Source: Phycisphaerae bacterium
GTDB lineage: Bacteria; Planctomycetota; Phycisphaerae; UBA1845; UTPLA1
NCBI GenBank assembly: GCA_019636475.1
Contig: JAHBXN010000003.1
Span: 434,001 to 498,000 of the forward strand
DNA: 64,000 bases
Direction: 5' to 3'
Below the pieces are notes generated by a model. The model worked only from the letters and a program-made list of their open reading frames with translations. It did not search any database and was not told the DNA's origin. Of the stretch, positions 17,823-25,156 are shown piece by piece (the stretch's first letter is position 1; each line of letters begins with the position of its first letter). A program made the translations under genes and the position numbers.

Positions 17823-19921
17823 TGCCGCTTCTCCCTTCCGTCTCCCCCGATCTCGCCCTGAATGACGCCGCAGCGGAGCATCCGCGACCCGAAGTATGCG
17901 TTGTTAATGGTCGTGTCAGCCTGAAACCACTGCGCGCCCTTGTCGTCGAACGCCATGGGACAGAAGGCCCGGTAGATCGGCGTCGCCCGTGAATGACCGA
18001 ACGTGCGGAGATACAATTCGATCGGCTCATTGACTTGGGGCAATCGCTCCCGAATTGCCGCGATTCCCGAATCGGCATCAAGTGTCGCGGCCTCGCCAAT
18101 TGCCTTCATCAGCTCAGAAAAACGTGCCGCATCGGCAGGAGGCAATCCGAGTGCCCCTGTCGATTCATTATCCGTTCCAACGGATTTCCAGGCTTTTTCG
18201 GCTGATCCGCTGATCGCCGAGAGCGCCGCTCTCGCCCTCGCCACATCGTCTGCGGCGAGCGACTTCACAAGTTCGAGATATCCATCAATCACCGGGGCGG
18301 CGACGGCATGATAGGCCGCACCAGCCACTGCGCGCGAAACAACCGCCTTCGATAGTGCCGTTGTCGAGGCACCTCGTCCCATTGAATCGCCGCCGCTGGA
18401 CCGGTTCCCAGCCTGCATCATGCTCGGCTTCGCATGAATCTGCATCGCCGAATCAATCTGGAGCGCGCCGCGCGTGACCACACGTTCGCCCTCGTTCAGC
18501 CCGGCCAATACCAGATACCAGTCACCCGCCCGCATCCCGAGCTGGACCTCGCGCCCCTCGAAGATCGGCCCGTCTTCCGTATCGTGCTCGACATAGACAA
18601 CGGCACGCTCGCCGGTATGCAGCACGCTCGTCACCGGGATTGAAAGCACCTTCACCGACCCGGCCTGTGACGCGGCATATCCCAGCGACTCCGCCAGCAC
18701 CAGCGCCATTCCGCACTGGTCGCACTTGCCCGGCCCGTCTCGGACAACCTCCAAATGCATGGGACAGACATATTTGCCGGCCAGTTCGTTTCCAAGCACA
18801 TTCCCGCCTTCCCCCAGCTCCACATGCACCTTGGCCCGCACGAACATCCCCGGGCGCAACGACATATCGTCATTCGACACGTTCACACGCACCCTGACCG
18901 TCCGAGTCGAATCGGTTAACACCGGATCGATGAAGGAAATCGGCTCTTTCATGGATCGTCCCGCGAATGCCTCTGCTTCGAATTCGACCATCTGTCCATG
19001 CCGCAGGTATTGCACGTCGGATTCGTATGCGTCCAGCATCACCCACACGCGCGTCACATCAACCACTGTGAAGAGTCGCGTTCCCGTCTCGACATACATC
19101 CCCTGATATCCGAGCTTCTCCAGCACCCAGCCGGTCACCGGCGCATCGATCCGCATGTGATCGGAGGCCTTGCCATCGCGTTCCAGTCGCTGAATTTCAT
19201 CGCTGGGAATGCCCCACAATTCCAGCTTTCGACGGGCGGCCTCAAGCACCGTGTCCGCGGGACGCGGCCCGGCAGGCAACTCGTCCGCTCCGCCCGCCGG
19301 CGACATGCGATCCCGGCCGCCGGCCTGTCTGACCCGGGCAAGCGCCAGCAGGTATTCCCGCTGCGCGACCAACAGTTCCGGACTGTACAATTCGGCGAGA
19401 TGGTCGCCCTTGCGAACCAGTATGCCGGTGTAATCGACGAACAACCGATCGATTCGCCCCGCTACATAACTGCTGAGATAGGTCGCGCGAGTTTCATCGA
19501 GCGCCACCTTGCCCACCAGGCGAATCTCGTGCGTCAGTTCCCGCGCTTCCGCGGCGGTCGTTTCCACGCGTGCCAGAACCCGCGCCCGTTCCGAAAGCGA
19601 CATGCGAGCGGCAGATGCATCGCCATCGTCGGACGTGACCGGCACCAGATCCATGAAGCAGATCGGACACTGACCGAACTGCGGAAGGCGAACGTTCGGA
19701 TGCATCGAACAGGTCCAGATCGTTGGCTTCGATCCATCTGCGACAGCCTCGCCCCCAGCGTGACTCGCGCCGTCCGTTGACGAACATCGTCCAACCATGA
19801 AAGCCGTGGCAAGCAGGATCATGAGCGCGAGGCTCACCACCAATTGATTGCGCCGAACGGAATAAAGCATCCCAATCGGCCAGGAGCGCGGCCGCTCCGC
19901 GTCTCGGTTATTCGCCGTCAT
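17819..19921 (-). CDS. cusB: RND efflux periplasmic adaptor with two heavy-metal-binding domains (CusB-like)
   Basis: Membrane-fusion protein linking pump and outer-membrane channel. It has 700 residues, against about 400 in E. coli CusB. A membrane anchor lies at about 25-45. A first heavy-metal-binding domain at about 69-95 has C71, MH, C85 and C88. The lipoyl/barrel-sandwich and alpha-hairpin follow at about 135-290. A second metal-binding domain at about 384-410 (C386, MH, C400, C403, M405) interrupts the beta-barrel region. The C-terminal 150 residues resemble DUF3347, a domain found with copper-handling adaptors. The start overlaps the cusC stop by 14 nt. The duplicated CxMH...CxxC-M modules support copper/silver as substrate. 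Confidence 0.92.
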   Translation of the reverse strand: MTANNRDAERPRSWPIGMLYSVRRNQLVVSLALMILLATAFMVGRCSSTDGASHAGGEAVADGSKPTIWTCSMHPNVRLPQFGQCPICFMDLVPVTSDDGDASAARMSLSERARVLARVETTAAEARELTHEIRLVGKVALDETRATYLSSYVAGRIDRLFVDYTGILVRKGDHLAELYSPELLVAQREYLLALARVRQAGGRDRMSPAGGADELPAGPRPADTVLEAARRKLELWGIPSDEIQRLERDGKASDHMRIDAPVTGWVLEKLGYQGMYVETGTRLFTVVDVTRVWVMLDAYESDVQYLRHGQMVEFEAEAFAGRSMKEPISFIDPVLTDSTRTVRVRVNVSNDDMSLRPGMFVRAKVHVELGEGGNVLGNELAGKYVCPMHLEVVRDGPGKCDQCGMALVLAESLGYAASQAGSVKVLSIPVTSVLHTGERAVVYVEHDTEDGPIFEGREVQLGMRAGDWYLVLAGLNEGERVVTRGALQIDSAMQIHAKPSMMQAGNRSSGGDSMGRGASTTALSKAVVSRAVAGAAYHAVAAPVIDGYLELVKSLAADDVARARAALSAISGSAEKAWKSVGTDNESTGALGLPPADAARFSELMKAIGEAATLDADSGIAAIRERLPQVNEPIELYLRTFGHSRATPIYRAFCPMAFDDKGAQWFQADTTINNAYFGSRMLRCGVIQGEIGGDGREKRQ

Positions 19922-21515
19922 CTGTCACCTCGTTGTCTTCAACACGATCGCCACCGTCCGCCACGTTTGAACGCTCCCCCTGATCCATTCGTGCAATGCC
20001 CATGGCGCCACCGACCGCACGCTCAAGCTCGGCCTCGATCAAGAGGCAATCTCGAAGAAACTCGAGCATCTTCTGGCGCGTGGCGATCGCATCCTCCTGG
20101 GTTCGCAGATAGATCGTCAGATCGGTCTGCCCCGAAATATAGGATTCCCGCGCGAGTTCCAGATTCCGCTCCACTTCCGGCATGATGACATCACGGAACA
20201 ACCGAAGCTGACCGTACGCATCGACCTGCCGAGCAAGCAACGTGCGGACGTCCTTGACGATTGACTGAAGCAGGTCATCGTAAGACGCCAGTCGCTGGCG
20301 ATACTCATGAATCGCTCGAGCGGTCTGCGCCTGGCCCCAATCGAAGATCGGCAATTCGAATTCGATCATCGGCCCAAGAGTGTAGGTAACGTCGCGTGTC
20401 GGCCGAGGCATCGGCGCGATCTGCGAGACAGGCGGCCCCATCTGCTGCATTCCTCGACCGCCGTTCATCCCATTCGACAGACCTCTGACAAAGCCGCTCG
20501 CCGCAGCATCCGATGCCCGCGCTCGCAGGCTCGCGCCGCGCGTCCGTCCACGGGGTGACCGTTCGAAGGTGAACCCCAACGCCAGGTCAGGCCATCCCTC
20601 CCGCCGCGCGAGCTTGACCTTGCTCAGCGCGCTTTCCGCCACCCACTCCGCGCTCTTCAGGTCCAGACGCTGATCGGATGCCAGCAGCACAAGTTCCACT
20701 TCGTCACGGGGCGGTGGCGAGCGATCGGCGATTTCCTGGAGAGGTCGCACCGCCCATGAGACCGGTGCATCGGCCGCCCCCATCAGGGCAAGCAGTTGGT
20801 ACTTCTTCTCCGCAAGTTCGGTCTGCATCGCGAGGCGCTCGGACTGCAATCGCTCCTCCCGAATGCGCGAAAGATTCACCTCGACCTGACTGGACTGCCC
20901 GGCCTGCGAGCGCGCCTGAATGATGCTGGTAGATTCCGACACGAGTTCGATATTCTCGCGAATCAACTCAATCGCCCGCTGGGCATACTGCACTTCCACA
21001 TATGCCGTCTTCGCCGCCTTCACGGTGTCGACCGCGCGATCCGCTGAGCGGAGCACTGCCTCCTGCAGTGCCGCGGACGCCACTTTCCTCCGGACCGGGA
21101 TCAACCAGAGATCTTGCAGCGGTTGCATCGGCAGCGCGCCGCCGCGGAGCATCACACGGCCGCCTCCTGACGGGAACATCATCATGAAGTTGAACACCGG
21201 ATTCGACATGAGACCCGCCTGCACCAGTTCCGCGTCGGCCTGCCCGATGAATTCGAGGTCCGCGCGCAGCGCACGATTGTTGCGCAACGCCGTCGCGATC
21301 ACGGTTTCCGGATCGAGCATTACCACTTGACGAAGACCATTCGCCGTCTCATCCCACGGCGATTCCCAATCCGGCACAATGCCGGTTCGCGATTCGACCC
21401 ATTCGGCAGCCTTCTGGTATTGCGACGTGGTGTCTGGACCCTGACATCCGGCCGCGGAACAGAAGCACACCACGCCTGTCATCACCGGCCGGAAATTCCG
21501 AAGTCTGGAATTCAT
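19908..21515 (-). CDS. cusC: TolC/CusC-like outer-membrane efflux lipoprotein
   Basis: Outer-membrane channel component of the efflux operon, 535 residues. A lipoprotein signal is visible, with Cys24 in the lipobox AAGC. The two long alpha-hairpin repeats of the OEP family follow, each rich in Ala, Glu, Arg and Gln, e.g. VEVNLSRIREERLQSERLA and ESYISGQTDLTIYLRTQED. Between them a Gly/Arg/Met-rich loop (about 330-380) is longer than usual. The ATG has GGGAG upstream. It is first of the three pump genes and overlaps the adaptor. Confidence 0.9.
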   Translation of the reverse strand: MNSRLRNFRPVMTGVVCFCSAAGCQGPDTTSQYQKAAEWVESRTGIVPDWESPWDETANGLRQVVMLDPETVIATALRNNRALRADLEFIGQADAELVQAGLMSNPVFNFMMMFPSGGGRVMLRGGALPMQPLQDLWLIPVRRKVASAALQEAVLRSADRAVDTVKAAKTAYVEVQYAQRAIELIRENIELVSESTSIIQARSQAGQSSQVEVNLSRIREERLQSERLAMQTELAEKKYQLLALMGAADAPVSWAVRPLQEIADRSPPPRDEVELVLLASDQRLDLKSAEWVAESALSKVKLARREGWPDLALGFTFERSPRGRTRGASLRARASDAAASGFVRGLSNGMNGGRGMQQMGPPVSQIAPMPRPTRDVTYTLGPMIEFELPIFDWGQAQTARAIHEYRQRLASYDDLLQSIVKDVRTLLARQVDAYGQLRLFRDVIMPEVERNLELARESYISGQTDLTIYLRTQEDAIATRQKMLEFLRDCLLIEAELERAVGGAMGIARMDQGERSNVADGGDRVEDNEVTDDGE

Positions 21516-21815
21516 TTCCGTTGCTCCCTCGATGCCAGATATCTCTCCGACTGTAATCGCCCTCTTCCCTGCGAAGGCTCGCCTTCAGACTTATGTCGAA
21601 TCCGACAGTCCACGCCTATTCCGGCGCATCGCACCGACCAGATGGCGCGGGTTACGTCGCACCAGCCACTCGAAACATTGGTCCGATTCATGCCGGAGCC
21701 GCTATCGGAAAATCGCGTCGGCGAATGCCGCGAGCGCGACCAACCGTGACGGACATGACCGCTCGCTCAGCAGACCTACGCGACGCGCGCGTTGTGGTCA
21801 CGGCAGCAATTGCAT
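21516..21815. other. gap between cusC and the Cys-rich gene
   Basis: About 300 nt with no supportable gene on either strand. The downstream side carries only the cusC SD. No terminator is visible, so the Cys-rich gene and cusC may share a transcript. Confidence 0.4.
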
Positions 21816-22229
21816 TCAAATTGTCAGGAGAAAGGTATGAAGAAAGGCGATCGACTCAGGCGGCGGTTGGCCCTGACATGGAGCCGTGCAATCACTCAGC
21901 GCCGACGGCGGCACTACCGCGCGAAGTGACGCATGGAAACTGGCGACATCGAGAATCCGGACGGAGGTCGTCGAGTTCACCGGCGGCGGAATGGACGGCG
22001 AATCGCACGTGCAGACATTGAATCGAGTTTCGCCCGGCCGGTCCGCCTGATCCGATCGCCGGTTCCGGCTGTCCGCACTGCCGGGCGCAGGCTTGCAACC
22101 GCAGGCACATGACACATTCGTCGCGCAGCAGCAGCATGCCGTGGCCGCCTCCATCTTGGCCGATCGAGAGATGGGTGTGTTCGGCAGGACCGACACAAGA
22201 GCCAGGAGATGGGCGATCAGAATTCGCAT
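21816..22229 (-). CDS. small secreted Cys-rich protein upstream of the efflux operon
   Basis: A 137-residue protein with a hydrophobic N-terminal signal (about 2-17). It has eleven Cys: CCCC at 32-35, C41, C43 and C45 (CACGC), C73 and C75 (CTC), C114 and C118. The clustering is metallothionein-like, and the position directly upstream of cusCBA in the same direction suggests periplasmic copper/silver capture or sensing. I do not recognise a named family. The start at 22229 lacks an SD. The region is Pro-rich after residue 80. An ORF arising by chance is possible but less likely given the signal peptide, Cys pattern and context. Confidence 0.6.
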   Translation of the reverse strand: MRILIAHLLALVSVLPNTPISRSAKMEAATACCCCATNVSCACGCKPAPGSADSRNRRSDQADRPGETRFNVCTCDSPSIPPPVNSTTSVRILDVASFHASLRAVVPPSALSDCTAPCQGQPPPESIAFLHTFLLTI

Positions 22230-22275
22230 CCCATTAGATTACCCAAATGACGGGCTGATTCAAAGGCTGAGATTG

Positions 22276-22295
22276 GTTCCATCCCGGCCCGGAAC
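22276..22295. promoter_or_regulatory. candidate operator upstream of the Cys-rich/efflux operon
   Basis: A perfect inverted repeat GTTCC-N10-GGAAC, partly extended by ATTG/CAAT on the flanks, lies 47 nt before the Cys-rich start. Its spacing fits a dimeric regulator such as a MerR- or ArsR-type metal sensor. No regulator gene is nearby. Confidence 0.35.
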
Positions 22296-22312
22296 GATCA
22301 ATTTCCGATGGG

Positions 22313-22340
22313 TTGACGCCGTGCAACCGCAGTGTATTCT
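22313..22340 (+). promoter_or_regulatory. sigma-70-type promoter of tRNA-Tyr
   Basis: TTGACG (22313-22318), a 16-nt spacer and TATTCT (22335-22340). The predicted start near 22347 leaves an 85-nt leader before the mature tRNA. Confidence 0.7.
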
Positions 22341-22431
22341 TTCGAGTCTGCTTAGTGCGGAATGCAACGCACCAACGCACCGCCGAATGTAAGAGGCTAA
22401 CCCCCATCGGCGAACGTATAAGAACTTGGCC

Positions 22432-22514
22432 GGGCGTGTGTCCGAGTGGCCAAAGGAGACGGGCTGTAAACCCGTTGGCTTACGCCTACGCTGGTTCGAA
22501 TCCAGCCGCGCCCA
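22432..22514 (+). tRNA. tRNA-Tyr (GTA)
   Basis: An 83-nt class II tRNA. The acceptor stem GGGCGTG (22432-22438) pairs with CGCGCCC (22507-22513), with one G-T wobble, and the discriminator is A22514. The anticodon stem is ACGGG/CCCGT with loop CTGTAAA, placing GTA at 22466-22468. A long variable arm (GGCTTACGCC) fits bacterial tRNA-Tyr. The T-loop TTCGAAT is present. The CCA end is not encoded. Confidence 0.96.
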
Positions 22515-22578
22515 TGAAAGAAATACACGAATTTCCGGTGTCCCCCGCCGCGCGTTCTGCGGCGACGCCCATTCTCGC

Positions 22579-23190
22579 ATGAGGATGAATCTCCCCAACC
22601 AGATTACGGTCGGCCGATTCTTCCTGGCGGTGATCGTCCTCATTCTGCTCGCCTCGTTTTCATGGGACCAGCGCGAATCGCAGCGATGGATGATTCATGC
22701 CGCATTCTGGCTGTTCATCGTCGCGGCGCTGTCCGACATCCTCGACGGGTATCTCGCCCGCCGGCAAAACCAGGTCACGGCTTTTGGCCGAATTCTCGAC
22801 CCCTTCGCCGACAAGATGCTGGTCCTTGGCTCGTACATTCTTCTTCTCGGCAGCGGTTTTCGAGACGCTTCCGGTGCCATCGTTACGGGCCTTTCCGCGT
22901 GGATGGTTGTGATTGTGGTGGCACGCGAGCTGCTCGTTTCAGGACTTCGCGGATTCAGCGAGGCCAAGGGCAAGGCGTTCGGCGCGAATTGGTGGGGCAA
23001 GATCAAAATGCTGCTACAGAGCATCTGTCTGGGTTGGATCCTGCAAAGCATGAGCGGCCTGCGCGATTGCGGAGCATTCGTCTCGGCCCGCCCCTATGCG
23101 ATCTACACGATGGTACTCTTCACGGCGCTCAGTGCCGTCAGCTATGTCCTTGCTTCGCGCGAAGCCCTGATGGAGCAGTCGCGTGACTGA
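22579..23190 (+). CDS. pgsA: CDP-diacylglycerol--glycerol-3-phosphate 3-phosphatidyltransferase
   Basis: Integral membrane enzyme making phosphatidylglycerol phosphate, the first committed step to PG and cardiolipin. The CDP-alcohol phosphotransferase signature DG-x2-AR-x8-G-x3-D-x3-D is exact at residues 56-78 (D56, G57, A60, R61, G70, D74, D78). The protein has 203 residues and about five to six hydrophobic segments, starting MRMNLPNQITVGRFF, typical of PgsA. The open frame extends upstream through the tRNA gene, but those codons are tRNA sequence. The stop overlaps the uppP start by 8 nt, so the two membrane-lipid genes are coupled. Confidence 0.95.
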   Translation: MRMNLPNQITVGRFFLAVIVLILLASFSWDQRESQRWMIHAAFWLFIVAALSDILDGYLARRQNQVTAFGRILDPFADKMLVLGSYILLLGSGFRDASGAIVTGLSAWMVVIVVARELLVSGLRGFSEAKGKAFGANWWGKIKMLLQSICLGWILQSMSGLRDCGAFVSARPYAIYTMVLFTALSAVSYVLASREALMEQSRD

Positions 23191-23989
23191 CCTGTTCAAG
23201 GCCGTAATTCTCGGCATCATCGAGGGCTTGACCGAGTTCGTTCCAGTGTCAAGTACGGGACACCTCGTGCTTGCCATGCCCTGGCTGGGCATCGACGAAA
23301 ACGCACCACCCTGGAAGGCGTTCCTGTATTTCATTCAAATTGGTGCGATCCTTGCCGTACTCATCTACTTCGCCAGGCCCCTCGTTCGCGAGCTGCTTTC
23401 AAAGCCGAGTCGCGGCTGGACGTCGCACATGATGACCAAGATTGTCATCGGCGTCATTCCCGGCGGTCTGGCGGGCGTGCTGCTGAATGACTACATGGAG
23501 AACCTTTTGGAGTGGGAGGCGCCGGTGGCGGTCGCGCTGATCGTCGGAGGCGTCGCGATGTGGGGCATCGAATCACGGTTCCGCCGGGAAGAGGGGCCGA
23601 CCGTGGAAACAATGACAATTCGCCAGGCGCTGTACGTCGGCCTCGCCCAGTGCGTCGCGATTGTCCCCGGCACCAGCCGATCCATGGCCACGATCATGGG
23701 CGGCTTGATCGTCGGGCTTCCGGCCGCCACGGCGGCGCAGTTTTCTTTCTATCTCGCGATCCCGATACTATTCGGAGCCGGGCTGCTCCGCGTCATCAAG
23801 CATCCGGAGGCGATCGTCGGCAATCATTTATATGTGATGCTCGTCGGGTTCTTCGTTTCATTCGTCGTGGCGTGGTTCGTGGTGGCGGGTTTCATGCGGT
23901 ATATCCAGCGACGGAGTCTGAAGCCGTTTGCGATTTATCGCATCCTGCTTGGAGTCGCGGTGCTGGCCGTGTGGCTGATCAGCGGCTGA
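23183..23989 (+). CDS. uppP: undecaprenyl-diphosphatase
   Basis: Membrane phosphatase (BacA family) recycling undecaprenyl pyrophosphate, the carrier for peptidoglycan and polysaccharides. Length is 268 residues with about eight hydrophobic segments. The two family motifs are present: EGLTEFVPVSSTGH at residues 14-27 and PGTSRS near 164-169. The start is GTG inside the end of pgsA. The protein could support the exopolysaccharide locus further downstream, but it is a general housekeeping enzyme. Confidence 0.95.
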   Translation: MTDLFKAVILGIIEGLTEFVPVSSTGHLVLAMPWLGIDENAPPWKAFLYFIQIGAILAVLIYFARPLVRELLSKPSRGWTSHMMTKIVIGVIPGGLAGVLLNDYMENLLEWEAPVAVALIVGGVAMWGIESRFRREEGPTVETMTIRQALYVGLAQCVAIVPGTSRSMATIMGGLIVGLPAATAAQFSFYLAIPILFGAGLLRVIKHPEAIVGNHLYVMLVGFFVSFVVAWFVVAGFMRYIQRRSLKPFAIYRILLGVAVLAVWLISG

Positions 23990-24254
23990 ACGCCTCCCCC
24001 TGCCGGCAGCACCCTCCAACCTGCAAGTCGCAGTGACCCAAATCCAGAAAAAATCCAGATTCGTCAGTCCGCGGGCGCCGCCTCGTACGTGCTAAATGCG
24101 GGTAGTGTGAAATTTTTACGCACGAAGACTAACCTTTGGGGTGAGGCGAGGTCTATGGATAGGTCCGATCCGCGGGGATCGGCCCTCCGTTCGATGCGAC
24201 GATCGGCACGCCGGAGGGTTCTCATTTCACAGTTCTGAACAAGGAGAAACGAAC

Positions 24255-24587
24255 ATGATCGCTGGCAAATGGAAACTGGCATTGGGAGTGGCGGCCGCCG
24301 TCCTCATGATGGCTGCTTTCAATCCCGCTGAGGCCCGGGCGGGAGATCATCACCGCCGAAGCCGCTCGTTCGGAGTGTATTACAACTCCGGGTATCGCGG
24401 TGACTGCGCGCCACGTGGCGGCTACTATCGCTCCGGCTACGTCAGTCGAAGCTACGGTGGCTTTGGTGGGTACTACGGCGGATACAGCTACCGGAGCTAC
24501 GGCTACAGCTCATGTGGGCCGCGATACTACGCACCTCGGCCGATTTGCGCGCCGCGGATCGTCTATTCGCGCCCCGGCTGCTGGTAA
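24255..24587 (+). CDS. small secreted Gly/Tyr-rich protein
   Basis: A 110-residue protein with a clear signal peptide (residues 1-29, ending PAEARA). The mature part is rich in Gly, Tyr, Arg and Ser with repeated YRSGY, GGYYGGY and YRSYGYSS elements, and four Cys near the end (CGPRYY, CAP, PGC). The ATG has a strong SD, AAGGAG. Low-complexity Gly/Tyr repeats recall structural or adhesive surface proteins; no enzyme family is recognised. It is monocistronic: a possible leader hairpin at 24184-24222 precedes it and a terminator follows. Confidence 0.75.
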   Translation: MIAGKWKLALGVAAAVLMMAAFNPAEARAGDHHRRSRSFGVYYNSGYRGDCAPRGGYYRSGYVSRSYGGFGGYYGGYSYRSYGYSSCGPRYYAPRPICAPRIVYSRPGCW

Positions 24588-24683
24588 TTCGACAACCTTC
24601 AATCAGAAGCGATCAGATCGACCTTTGTTGAAAATCGGCGCGTCCGATGACTTTCAGTCATCGGTAGCTCCGATAAAAAGACT

Positions 24684-24722
24684 GGGCGAGCCGCCGAGAC
24701 ATTCGACGGCTCGCCCTTCTTG
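24684..24722 (+). terminator. rho-independent terminator after the Gly/Tyr-rich gene
   Basis: A 10-bp perfect stem GGGCGAGCCG / CGGCTCGCCC with a 13-nt loop followed by TTCTT, about 100 nt after the stop. The T-tract is short. Confidence 0.65.
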
Positions 24723-24751
24723 CATTATGGCATGCAGCATTTGGTACATGA

Positions 24752-24786
24752 AACAGCCCCGCCGACACCATGCCGGAGGGGCTGTT
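24752..24786 (-). terminator. hairpin downstream of the 36-codon ORF
   Basis: A 9-bp perfect stem AACAGCCCC / GGGGCTGTT with an inner GCCG/CGGC pairing lies 24 nt after the stop of the tiny - strand ORF. The - strand T-run is short (TTTC). It probably ends that transcript. Confidence 0.5.
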
Positions 24787-24809
24787 CCAATTCGCAATTC
24801 ATGCCGCCT

Positions 24810-24920
24810 TTACAGGCCGAAGATCGCGAGAACCGCGTTAATCACTCCACTAACGACACCCCAGAGATCCCCAAAGATGCCCTGAAGTAACGCAATTAAG
24901 TCGCTGACTACCGGAATCAT
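24810..24920 (-). CDS. 36-residue hydrophobic peptide
   Basis: A tiny ORF, beginning MIPVVSDLIALLQGIF and ending VINAVLAIFGL. It has only two charged residues, both Asp, and would form one or two membrane-embedded or amphipathic helices. The SD GAGGAG lies 6-7 nt before the ATG, among the best in the window. A perfect 7-bp hairpin lies 35 nt upstream of the ATG and a 9-bp hairpin follows the stop. This organisation argues for a real gene, possibly a small membrane regulator, a peptide toxin of type I toxin-antitoxin type, or a secreted surfactant-like peptide. No family is recognised. Confidence 0.55.
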   Translation of the reverse strand: MIPVVSDLIALLQGIFGDLWGVVSGVINAVLAIFGL

Positions 24921-24955
24921 GCAAGTCTCCTCATTGAGCCCGGATCGCTGCAATG

Positions 24956-24974
24956 TTCCGACACATCGTCGGAA
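24956..24974 (-). promoter_or_regulatory. leader hairpin before the 36-residue ORF
   Basis: A perfect inverted repeat TTCCGAC-N5-GTCGGAA lies 35 nt before the ATG. There is no T-run, so it is more likely an operator or mRNA structure than a terminator. Confidence 0.4.
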
Positions 24975-25058
24975 GCACAAATAGGGTTAACGGCAAAAAT
25001 CATGCCAAAACCACAGTTGCGACTCCTATCGATGGCGAAGGCCTTATTATGGAAACCA

Positions 25059-25076
25059 ATGGGTATTTCTACCCAT
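25059..25076. repeat. 7-bp inverted repeat ATGGGTA/TACCCAT
   Basis: A perfect inverted repeat with a 4-nt spacer (TTTC) in an AT-richer stretch upstream of the tiny ORF and downstream of the glycosyltransferase gene. It could be an operator. Confidence 0.35.
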
Positions 25077-25156
25077 ACTACCGATACAAAATGACTGGTT
25101 AGCACCCAATCCACGGTCTCCTGGATCTGCAAACTCCAGAATTAACGATCCTTAAT

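Noticed and set aside
22426-22578. Open frame extending pgsA upstream by 51 codons
   Set aside because: Those codons are the tRNA-Tyr gene read as protein (VSEWPKETGCKPVG), a known artefact; pgsA starts at 22579.
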